Shown one piece after another: positions 9,125-16,421 of a stretch of DNA of 40,403 nt. Origin of the DNA: Lachnospiraceae bacterium (GTDB taxonomy: Bacteria > Bacillota > Clostridia > Lachnospirales > Lachnospiraceae); contig QXWO01000051.1 of assembly GCA_009911035.1 (NCBI GenBank), positions 1-40,403 on the forward strand, read 5' to 3'. The position numbers and the translations under genes were made by a program. The number at the start of each line of letters is the position of its first letter. Within the stretch, counting starts at the first letter, position 1. Below the pieces are notes generated by a model, which did not search any database, was not told where the DNA came from, and saw only the letters and a list, made by a program, of their open reading frames with translations.

Positions 9125-9919
9125 TTACAGTTTTTTTGATTTTTCGACGCAGGCTTCCACCGCCTTCATCACAGCGCTCCTAAGGCCTGCCTCCTCAAGG
9201 GCCTGCACCCCTTCAATGGTCGTCCCGCCGGGGGAACACACCATGTCTTTCAGTTCCCCGGGATGCTTCCCGCTCTCCAGCATAAGTTTCGCACTTCCCA
9301 AAACTGCCTGGGCAGCAAAGCGGTATGCCTGGGCTCTGGACATACCTGCCTTCACACCGCCGTCGGCAAGAGCCTCCATAAAAAGAAAGACAAAGGCCGG
9401 GGAGCTGCCACTTACTGCGCCCACTGCGTCTATCAGTTTTTCCGGCACCTCCTCCGCAAGGCCGAAGCTTCCTGCGATCTTCATGCACAGCGCCATTTCT
9501 TCATCCGTCACGCATAAGTTTCTGCACACACCGCAGCATCCCTCCCCCACCATAGCCGGGGTATTAGGCATACATCTTACCAGTTTGATCTCTTTCCCGA
9601 AAGCTTTCTCTATCTGTCCGGTGGTTTTTCCGGCTGCAATACTGATGATCAATGTGTCCTGTTTTATGCAGTCTTTTATCTGGGAAATCACTTCCCCAAA
9701 CATCTGGGGCTTTATTGCCAGGATAAGAAGATCTGCCAGGGCCGCTGCTTTTGCATTATCTTCCAGTGTTTCTATGCCGTACTTTTCCCTTACCCCGTCC
9801 CGGGTAGCCCTGGTCCGGGCAGTTCCCAGAATATCCTCCGGCTTTGCAATGCCCTTTGCCAACATTCCGCCAATCATGGCTTTCGCCATATTTCCAAGTC
9901 CGATAAATCCAATTTTCAT
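9125..9919 (-). CDS. proC: Pyrroline-5-carboxylate reductase
   Basis: Last step of proline synthesis: reduces pyrroline-5-carboxylate to proline with NAD(P)H. The 264-residue protein opens with the Rossmann motif KIGFIGLGNMAKAM. ILAIKPQMFGEV and RCMPNTPAMVGEG are family segments. The C-terminal signature region (about 160-190) has AVSGSSPAFVFLFMEAL and DGGVKAGMSRAQA. Length fits the family. GAGG lies a few bases before the ATG. It follows the TrmH-type gene by 63 bases and is probably co-transcribed with it. No proA or proB is nearby. Confidence 0.95.
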   Translation of the reverse strand: MKIGFIGLGNMAKAMIGGMLAKGIAKPEDILGTARTRATRDGVREKYGIETLEDNAKAAALADLLILAIKPQMFGEVISQIKDCIKQDTLIISIAAGKTTGQIEKAFGKEIKLVRCMPNTPAMVGEGCCGVCRNLCVTDEEMALCMKIAGSFGLAEEVPEKLIDAVGAVSGSSPAFVFLFMEALADGGVKAGMSRAQAYRFAAQAVLGSAKLMLESGKHPGELKDMVCSPGGTTIEGVQALEEAGLRSAVMKAVEACVEKSKKL

Positions 9920-9982
9920 GTCTTACCTCATTTCCACACATTTTCTTGATGCGATATATTCTTTTATGAATCTCTCATACGC

Positions 9983-10882
9983 CTACAAAGATTCTGCACG
10001 GTATTTCCGTGTATACCCGGCTGCCTGATAAAGCAGAAGCGCCGATGCCACAGCCGCGTTCAGGGATTCCAGTTTTCCCGCCATGGGAATTTTCAGATAA
10101 ACATCCGCCAAATCTGCTGTCTCTTTTTTCAGACCATTCCCCTCATTGCCTATAAGAAAGGCGCTGCCTCCTTTATACGCTGTCTGGTCAAAATACTGCT
10201 GCCCCTCCAAATGGGCCGCATACACCGTGATGTGGCTGCACTGCAGAAGACGGACTGCCCCGCCAATATCCTCTGTATAGACAAAGGGCACCCGGTACAA
10301 AGACCCCATGGTGGACCGGATCGTCTTAGGGTTATAAATATCCACCGTTCCCCTGCTTAAAATCACACCGCTTGCGCCTGCCCCTTCCGCCGTCCTTATC
10401 ATGGTCCCCAGATTCCCCGGGTCCTGAATATCCTCCGCCAGCAGAAAAAGCGGCTCTTTTCCCTCTCTTTCCTTCTGCTTTGCGGCCTGTCCTGTCATGG
10501 CTTTTAGGGAGTGGGAAAACTGCCCCATAACAAATAAAATCCCCTGGGGCGTACGGGTATCTGTAATATGCTTAAAAACCTCCTCTGATACCTTTTCCAC
10601 ATAAATGCCTGTGTCCATGCATTCATGCAGCTTTTTCCTGACAAGGGCATAATTTTCTTTGGTAAATTCTCCCCCATCCCCCGGCCCCGGAGCGTCTCTC
10701 CTTCCCTCCAGAAACTCCCAGAGACCTTCACTTACATAGATCTCCCGCAGCGCAGCCGGGGGCGCTTCCTTATACATTCTGATTCCTTCCGCAATAAAAA
10801 GCCCTTCCTTATTCCGCACCCTGCTCTTATCACGGAGCTGCACAAGATGTCTGATGCGTCCATTCGATAAACTGGTAATCAT
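9983..10882 (-). CDS. TrmH/SpoU-family RNA 2'-O-methyltransferase
   Basis: Methylates a ribose 2'-OH in tRNA or rRNA with SAM; the exact target cannot be read. The 299-residue protein has an N-terminal substrate-binding region (about 1-140, starting ITSLSNGRIRHLVQL). The SPOUT knot follows: motif 1 DPGNLGTMIRTAEGAG, motif 2 FLIGNEGNGL and motif 3 IPMAGKLESLNAAVASALL. This is the RlmB/TsnR-like class. A perfect 24-base palindromic terminator lies 42 bases upstream, so transcription likely starts in that short gap or by read-through from pfkA. GGGG precedes the ATG. Confidence 0.92.
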   Translation of the reverse strand: MITSLSNGRIRHLVQLRDKSRVRNKEGLFIAEGIRMYKEAPPAALREIYVSEGLWEFLEGRRDAPGPGDGGEFTKENYALVRKKLHECMDTGIYVEKVSEEVFKHITDTRTPQGILFVMGQFSHSLKAMTGQAAKQKEREGKEPLFLLAEDIQDPGNLGTMIRTAEGAGASGVILSRGTVDIYNPKTIRSTMGSLYRVPFVYTEDIGGAVRLLQCSHITVYAAHLEGQQYFDQTAYKGGSAFLIGNEGNGLKKETADLADVYLKIPMAGKLESLNAAVASALLLYQAAGYTRKYRAESL

Positions 10883-10924
10883 ATTTTCCCCATTTCTGTT
10901 TCATTTTCAAACATGCTCTAAAAC

Positions 10925-10949
10925 AAACGCCGGCTTAAGCCGGCGTTTT
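10925..10949 (-). terminator. Palindromic terminator after pfkA
   Basis: Positions 10925-10948 are a perfect 24-base palindrome with a GC core (CGCCGGC and GCCGGCG). The minus strand continues with GTTTTAG and the plus strand with TATTG. Its position, 64 bases past the pfkA stop, fits termination of the dnaE-pfkA transcript. Confidence 0.85.
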
Positions 10950-11012
10950 ATTGCAACAGACTGCCCGCAGAATGCGGCAGTATTTGTAAACATAAGAATG
11001 TTTAAAGCACGT

Positions 11013-11987
11013 TTATTCTGATAATAATCTGCTGACCCGGTACTGATATTCGGGAATGTCTTTCTGCATATTTAATGCTTCCTCGATATCAAAATCCACA
11101 AACTCTCCTTTTCTGTACCCGACTACCCTGTTGCTCTTGCCTTCACACAGGATATCCGCCGCATATGCACCCATGATAGATGCATAGAAACGGTCTTTAC
11201 AGGTAGGAGAGCCGCCTCTTTGCATGTAGCCCAGTATCGTCGCCCTTGTCTCCATGCCCGTGGCTGCCTCGATCCTTCTTGCCATGGAAGTGGAATGTCC
11301 AATCCCTTCCGCATTGACAATGATATGGTGGGTCTTGCCCCTTTTACGGTTTCTGATAATGTTATTGATAATATTCTGTTCATTAAAATCATATTTTTCT
11401 GGAAGAAGAATATCTTCAGCCCCGTTTGCCACACCGCACCACAAGGCAATATAACCTGCGTTCCTTCCCATAACCTCGATGATACTGCATCTTTCATGGG
11501 AGGAGGAAGTATCTCTTACCTTGTCAATGGCCTGCATGGCCGTATTGATGGCCGTATCAAAGCCTATCGTGTAATCTGTGCAGGCAATATCAAGGTCAAT
11601 GGTCCCCGGTATGCCGATGGTATTGATCCCGTGCCTTGCAAGGGCCTGCGCCCCCCGGTAAGAGCCGTCGCCGCCGATGACTACCACTCCGTCAATGCCG
11701 TGGGCTTTGCATATTTCCGCCGCTTTCTCCTGCACCTCTCCCAGCCGGAATTCCGGGCAGCGGGCCGTGCCAAGTATGGTTCCGCCCTTCTGGATGGTAT
11801 CGGAAACGTCTTTCTTTTCCATCTCTATGATTTCTTCATTCAAAAGACCCTGGTAGCCCTTCTTGATTCCTTTCACTTTCACGCCATTGCCGATTGCCTT
11901 ACGCACAATCGCACGGATTGCCGCATTCATTCCCGGGGCATCACCGCCGCTGGTCAGAACGCCAATGGTTTTAATTTCCTTTGCCAT
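11013..11987 (-). CDS. pfkA: ATP-dependent 6-phosphofructokinase
   Basis: Phosphorylates fructose 6-phosphate to fructose 1,6-bisphosphate, the committed step of glycolysis. The 324-residue protein has TSGGDAPGMNAAIRA and GGDGSYRGA (Gly after Asp as in ATP-dependent enzymes). The catalytic region reads TIDLDIACTDYTIGFDTA; the usual second N of TIDNDI is L here. ERCSIIEVMGRNAGY and GYMQRGGSPT follow. The ATG at 11987 gives the usual family start (MAKEIKTIGVLTSGG). An in-frame ATG at 11999 has AAAGG directly against it, so it is less likely. It lies 52 bases after dnaE and ends before a strong terminator. Confidence 0.96.
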   Translation of the reverse strand: MAKEIKTIGVLTSGGDAPGMNAAIRAIVRKAIGNGVKVKGIKKGYQGLLNEEIIEMEKKDVSDTIQKGGTILGTARCPEFRLGEVQEKAAEICKAHGIDGVVVIGGDGSYRGAQALARHGINTIGIPGTIDLDIACTDYTIGFDTAINTAMQAIDKVRDTSSSHERCSIIEVMGRNAGYIALWCGVANGAEDILLPEKYDFNEQNIINNIIRNRKRGKTHHIIVNAEGIGHSTSMARRIEAATGMETRATILGYMQRGGSPTCKDRFYASIMGAYAADILCEGKSNRVVGYRKGEFVDFDIEEALNMQKDIPEYQYRVSRLLSE

Positions 11988-12039
11988 AAGTGTTTCCATC
12001 CTTTCTTTGCTGTTATTTTACATCCATTTTATACTGTTT

Positions 12040-15000
12040 TCAATCTTTTTTCACGTCCCAGACAATTTTTATATTATCTTTACCATACCGCCCGCTTAAT
12101 TTGTCAAAAAGTTCATCGCCGGCACAGACATTTTTGTTGGGAGGAAGCTTTTTCATGGCTTTCATGTCCTCTATATAAATAATAACGCTGTCGTTTCCGT
12201 CTGAGTCTGCAAGAATGGCAAACATCTCCTCCGCCTCCTTGTCGTAAACTTCTTTTGATGGAAACTTGATCCAAAGCTTTTTGGGAATCTCGTCAAAAGC
12301 AGTGATTCTTTCACAGATCAATTTGCCGTCCTTATCCTCCTCTAAGGCCACCCTTCCTCTGATGAATACCTTATTGTCCTCCACCAGCTTTGCGCTATAT
12401 TTTTCATAGTCCCTTGGGAACACAATGACTTCCACAGTGCCTACCAGATCTTCCACCTGCAGAAAGGCCATGATTTTGTCGTTCTTGGTATATTTGATTC
12501 TTTTATCTGCAATCATGCCCCCAATGACCGCCGCTGCATTGTCTCTGACTGCCGCCTCGTTGGTCTCCTCGTCCAGCATGAAATCTGCCGTAGTGTTGGT
12601 AATGCCTTTGCGCCAGAGTTCTTCCTGTTCCTCTAAGGGGTGGCCGCTTATGTAAATTCCAAGCACTTCTTTTTCAAAGGCAAGCAACATTTCCTTAGAA
12701 TATTCGCCTACATCTGGAAGCTTTATTTCGTACTCTTTCTTCTGTTCCTCGTCCACAATATCAAAAAGGCTGATCTGCCCTGCCATATTGTTCTTTTTGT
12801 CATGGATGATCCGGTCCATGATCTGCACATAGGCACTCATAAACTGTTTCCGGGTTCCGGGAAGGCTGTCAAAAGCCCCTGCCTTAATAAAATTCTCAAT
12901 GGCCTTTTTATTGATTTCCTTGTCCACTACCCTTGTAATGAAATCTTTCAGGTTCATGTAAGGTCCCCGGAGGTTTCTCTCCTCCACCACCACATCGATC
13001 ACCGGCCTGCCTATACTTTTGATGGCGGTCAGGGCATAGCGGATAGCCGCATCACCATTCACAGAAAATCCGCTCTCTCCCTGGTTGATATCCGGCGGCA
13101 GAATCGTAATTCCCATATTCCGGCTTACCATGATGTATTCTGCCACTTTGTTGGAGTTATCAATTACAGAGGTCATGAGAGCCGCCATGAACTCTACAGG
13201 GTAATAGTACTTTAAGTAGGCTGTCTGGTATGCTATTACTGCATAACATGCCGCATGGGATTTGTTGAAAGCATACTTTGCAAAATCCATCATGTCGTCA
13301 TAGATCCGGGAGGCCACCTGCTCGGAAATACCGTTTGCCACGCATCCGGGCACCCCTTCTTCCTCATTTCCATAAATAAAGTTAGCCCGCTCTTTCTCCA
13401 TCACTGCCTGCTTTTTCTTGCTCATGGCACGGCGCACCAGATCGCTCCGCCCAAGAGTGTAGCCGCCAAGATCCCGGACGATCTGCATTACCTGCTCCTG
13501 ATATACAATACAGCCATAGGTAGAAGACAGAATCGGCTCTAGTTGGGGACAGGAGTACGTAATTGCCCCGGAACTGCTCTTTCCCTTTACGTACTTGGGG
13601 ATAAAATCCATGGGGCCGGGACGGTAAAGAGAAATCCCCGCAATGATATCTTCAAGGTTTTGGGGTTTTAGTTCCTTCATAAAGCTTTTCATGCCGCCGC
13701 TTTCAAGCTGGAACACCCCGTCCGTCCGGCCCGTTCCAATGGAGGCCAATACCTTTTTATCCTCAAAATCAATGCTGTCAATATCAATATGCACGCCTCT
13801 GCTTTTTTCAATCAGGGCCACCGCATCCCGCAGAACGGTCAAGGTACGCAGACCCAGAAAATCCATCTTTAAAAGCCCCAGCTCTTCGATGGTAGTCATG
13901 GTAAACTGTGTGGTCACGGAACCGTCAGATGCTCTTGAGAGGGGCACCAGTTCTTCCGCAGGCCTTGAACAGATTACCACCCCTGCGGCGTGCATGGAGG
14001 TGTGCCGGGGCAGACCTTCCAGACGCCTGCTCATGTCGATCAGTTCCTTTACCTGGCCGTCTGTCTCATACATCCCACGCAGCTCCGGGTTGATCTGCAG
14101 GGCCCGGTCTATGGTGATGTTCAGCTCATTGGGTATCAGCTTCGCCAAAGAATCCACATAGGCATAGGGTAAGTCCATGACCCTGCCCACATCCCGGATG
14201 ACTCCCTTGGCTGCCAGGGTACCGAAGGTGACGATCTGGACCACCTTCTCCGAACCGTATTTCCGGCTTACATAGTCGATCACTTCCTGCCGTCTCTCGA
14301 AGCAGAAATCAATATCGATATCCGGCATGGACACACGCTCCGGGTTCAAAAACCGTTCAAAGAGCAGGCTGTACTTGATAGGGTCAATGTTGGTGATTTT
14401 CAGCACATAGGAGACAATGCTTCCTGCCGCCGACCCCCTGCCCGGCCCTACCATGATCCCGTTGGACTTGGCATAGTTGATGAAATCCCACACGATCAGA
14501 AAGTAGTCCACATACCCCATGTCCTTAATGACCTTCAGCTCATAGTCAAGCCGTTCCCTTAAGGTCTGGTCCCTGTCCTCTAAAGGGACGCTTTCACCTG
14601 CAGGCCGGTTCCCGGCGTCTGCCTGTACCTGCCGCTCTCCATACCGCTCTTTTAAACCATCGTAACAAAGTTTATTTAAGTACGTCCAGGAGTCATACCC
14701 TTCGGGTACCTGAAAATGAGGCAGTTTCGTAACTCCGAACTCGATTTCCACCTTACAGCGGTCCGCTATGCTCTGGGTATTTTCCACAGCTTCCCATGCA
14801 TAGGGGAAAAGCCCTTTCATTTCCTCCTCGCTCTTGACATAATACTGCCCGCCCACATAGCGCATCCTGTCCTCATCCGCCAGCTTTTTTCCGGTCTGGA
14901 TGCACAGCAGGATATCGTGAGGCTTTACGTCCTCCGCGTAAGTGTAATGGACATCGTTGGTAACTACCAGGGGAATCCCAAGTTCTTTACTCATCTGCAT

Positions 15001-15570
15001 AAGAGTCGTGTTTACCATCCGCTGTTCGGGCAGTCCATGGTCCTGCATTTCCAGAAAATAATTTTTTTCCCCGAAGCAGTCCCGGTATTTTAACGCCGCC
15101 TTCTTTGCCTCCTCCACAAGCCCTTTCTGGATATAACGCTGGACCTCCCCTGCAAGGCAGGCCGATAAGGCAATAATACCCTCATGGTTTTCCCTAAGAA
15201 TCTCCATATCCACACGGGGCTTGTAATAATACCCCTCCGTAAAGCCCCTGCTCACGATCTTCATCAGATTGTCATAGCCTGTATTATTTTCCGCCAGCAG
15301 GACAAGATGGTAATACCTGTCCTCTCCTCCGGTCAGTTCCTTATCAAAACGGGAATTGGGGGCCACATAAATCTCACAGCCGAGAATCGGCCTGATCCCT
15401 TCCGCCTGACATGCCTTATAAAAATCAATCACCCCGTACATGACCCCATGGTCTGTAATGGCGGCGCTGTCCATGCCCAGTTCCTTCACACGTTTTACAT
15501 ACTCTTTGATCTTATTGGAACCGTCCAGCAGACTGTATTCTGTGTGGACGTGAAGATGTGCAAATGCCAT
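12040..15570 (-). CDS. dnaE: DNA polymerase III alpha subunit, DnaE type
   Basis: Replicative or lagging-strand DNA polymerase of the C family. The 1176-residue protein begins with a PHP domain (AHLHVHTEYSLLDG, ITDHGVMYG). The palm follows with GPGRGSAAGSIVSY and catalytic MPDIDIDF near residue 415. The fingers (GLPRHTSMHAAGVV, YQEQVMQIVRDLGG), helix-hairpin-helix region and a C-terminal OB domain (GTVEVIVFPRDYEKYS) come after. This is the DnaE layout without the PolC exonuclease. AGGAGG lies 8 bases before the ATG. A good promoter with a dyad over its -10 lies about 80 bases upstream. pfkA follows in the same transcript. Confidence 0.97.
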   Translation of the reverse strand: MAFAHLHVHTEYSLLDGSNKIKEYVKRVKELGMDSAAITDHGVMYGVIDFYKACQAEGIRPILGCEIYVAPNSRFDKELTGGEDRYYHLVLLAENNTGYDNLMKIVSRGFTEGYYYKPRVDMEILRENHEGIIALSACLAGEVQRYIQKGLVEEAKKAALKYRDCFGEKNYFLEMQDHGLPEQRMVNTTLMQMSKELGIPLVVTNDVHYTYAEDVKPHDILLCIQTGKKLADEDRMRYVGGQYYVKSEEEMKGLFPYAWEAVENTQSIADRCKVEIEFGVTKLPHFQVPEGYDSWTYLNKLCYDGLKERYGERQVQADAGNRPAGESVPLEDRDQTLRERLDYELKVIKDMGYVDYFLIVWDFINYAKSNGIMVGPGRGSAAGSIVSYVLKITNIDPIKYSLLFERFLNPERVSMPDIDIDFCFERRQEVIDYVSRKYGSEKVVQIVTFGTLAAKGVIRDVGRVMDLPYAYVDSLAKLIPNELNITIDRALQINPELRGMYETDGQVKELIDMSRRLEGLPRHTSMHAAGVVICSRPAEELVPLSRASDGSVTTQFTMTTIEELGLLKMDFLGLRTLTVLRDAVALIEKSRGVHIDIDSIDFEDKKVLASIGTGRTDGVFQLESGGMKSFMKELKPQNLEDIIAGISLYRPGPMDFIPKYVKGKSSSGAITYSCPQLEPILSSTYGCIVYQEQVMQIVRDLGGYTLGRSDLVRRAMSKKKQAVMEKERANFIYGNEEEGVPGCVANGISEQVASRIYDDMMDFAKYAFNKSHAACYAVIAYQTAYLKYYYPVEFMAALMTSVIDNSNKVAEYIMVSRNMGITILPPDINQGESGFSVNGDAAIRYALTAIKSIGRPVIDVVVEERNLRGPYMNLKDFITRVVDKEINKKAIENFIKAGAFDSLPGTRKQFMSAYVQIMDRIIHDKKNNMAGQISLFDIVDEEQKKEYEIKLPDVGEYSKEMLLAFEKEVLGIYISGHPLEEQEELWRKGITNTTADFMLDEETNEAAVRDNAAAVIGGMIADKRIKYTKNDKIMAFLQVEDLVGTVEVIVFPRDYEKYSAKLVEDNKVFIRGRVALEEDKDGKLICERITAFDEIPKKLWIKFPSKEVYDKEAEEMFAILADSDGNDSVIIYIEDMKAMKKLPPNKNVCAGDELFDKLSGRYGKDNIKIVWDVKKD

Positions 15571-15643
15571 TGGAATCGCCTCCTGCTAAAAAAATTTCTC
15601 TGCGCTGCCTGTGAATATTTTTTGAAAAACGAACTTTTAGATA

Positions 15644-15677
15644 GGGGTATTATACCCCCGCACAGCGAAATCAGCAA
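15644..15677 (-). promoter_or_regulatory. dnaE promoter with a dyad over the -10
   Basis: Minus strand: TTGCTG (15677-15672), 17-base spacer, TATAAT (15654-15649). The -10 is centred in a dyad with arms GGGGTAT and ATACCCC (15644-15658, one central base). A repressor bound there would block initiation. No regulator can be named. Confidence 0.7.
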
Positions 15678-15950
15678 GGATAATATAAGCCCTGCAGCCG
15701 ATGCAGTTGCGCCTTAGACGTGGAAATCGTATCGCTTATGCCGTTTTGCGGGAAAATAAAAAGCCGCTGAATCTTTAAAGTCCATTGGCTTTATCCTGCG
15801 TCATAACATTTGGTTTTTCGTGAATTCTCTTGTAAGAATCAGGGTGTAGGCAATCGTCAGTAAAATCATGACCAAAACATGAATTATCTGCTTTTTTGCT
15901 GTAAATCTCTGAAGTATTGACCTTGTCAATCCATCCGGCCGGATTTTCAT
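15678..15950. other. Intergenic sequence upstream of dnaE
   Basis: I see no gene in this stretch. Short open frames on the minus strand run through the terminator at 15951-15997 and show no family motif. A hydrophobic segment in one of them (IIHVLVMILLTIAYTLIL) is the only notable feature. Confidence 0.5.
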
Positions 15951-15997
15951 AAAAAGCGGCGTTCCTGCTCTCCCGTATAGGAAAAGAGGAACGCCGC
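15951..15997 (-). terminator. Terminator of the downstream blaI-blaR operon
   Basis: On the minus strand GCGGCGTTCC (15997-15988) pairs perfectly with GGAACGCCGC (15965-15956). A smaller CTC/GAG pairing lies within the loop, and TTTTT follows (15955-15951). It starts 19 bases past the stop of the tocopherol-cyclase-like gene, so that gene is the last of its transcript. Confidence 0.88.
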
Positions 15998-16015
15998 CTG
16001 TGCAACAGCCCAGCG

Positions 16016-16420
16016 TCATGATGTTTCCAGCAGACGGACATCCAATTCCAGGCTGCCCTGCTTCACCCAGACCATTTTATCTTGAATTTTGACAACTCTT
16101 GCTCCCAGGTACGTAGCTATCCTGTACTCTTTCCCCCGCCATAATATGACACCTATGATACCGGTAAAGCGAATCCCTGCCATGGGAATACCCGCCACTG
16201 ACAGCATCAAAGTCCCATCCGTGGAAAAACACTGGGTCCATATATACGCTTTGGGAAATGACCGGCCAGGGTTGCTCTCCCAGGCATTATTGTCCGTGAT
16301 GACCTGAATGGAGCAGGTGCGTTTATTCCCTGTGTTGTGGATGGCAGGTATTACCGCCAAAGTCTGTGTACCGGACTGGCATTTTAAATACCACCCATAA
16401 AAAGAATTATACATATGCAT
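16016..16420 (-). CDS. Short tocopherol-cyclase-like protein, internally deleted
   Basis: A 134-residue open frame resembling the tocopherol cyclase family (PF14249-like) found in some Firmicutes. The N-terminal part, FYGWYLKCQSGTQTLAVIP then CSIQVITD, matches the family start. It then jumps to GRSFPKAYIWTQCF, IPMAGIRFTGIIGVI and GKEYRIATYLGARV, the family's C-terminal half. Relatives are about 280-300 residues as I recall, so roughly 110 middle residues and part of the tail are missing, yet the frame is open. AAAGG lies 8 bases before the ATG, one base past the sensor gene's stop, and a terminator follows. It may be a pseudogene or a minimal lipocalin-like domain. Function unknown; family call by motif memory. 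Confidence 0.6.
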   Translation of the reverse strand: MHMYNSFYGWYLKCQSGTQTLAVIPAIHNTGNKRTCSIQVITDNNAWESNPGRSFPKAYIWTQCFSTDGTLMLSVAGIPMAGIRFTGIIGVILWRGKEYRIATYLGARVVKIQDKMVWVKQGSLELDVRLLETS

Positions 16421-16421
16421 C

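Noticed and set aside
9111-10028. 305-codon plus-strand frame opposite proC
   Set aside because: Opposite a clear proC with full family motifs; Ser/Ala/Pro-rich shadow.
11220-12182. 320-codon plus-strand frame opposite pfkA
   Set aside because: It covers the pfkA gene on the other strand and has Cys/His-rich low-quality sequence typical of an antisense shadow.
15801-16019. 72-codon minus-strand frame whose ATG overlaps the stop of the tocopherol-cyclase-like gene (ATGA)
   Set aside because: A strong terminator (15951-15997) lies inside it, and apart from one hydrophobic segment it has no family motif. A frameshifted tail of the upstream gene remains possible.
15775-16041. 88-codon minus-strand frame in the same place
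   Set aside because: It overlaps the end of the upstream gene and runs through the terminator. No ribosome binding site and no family motif were clear.
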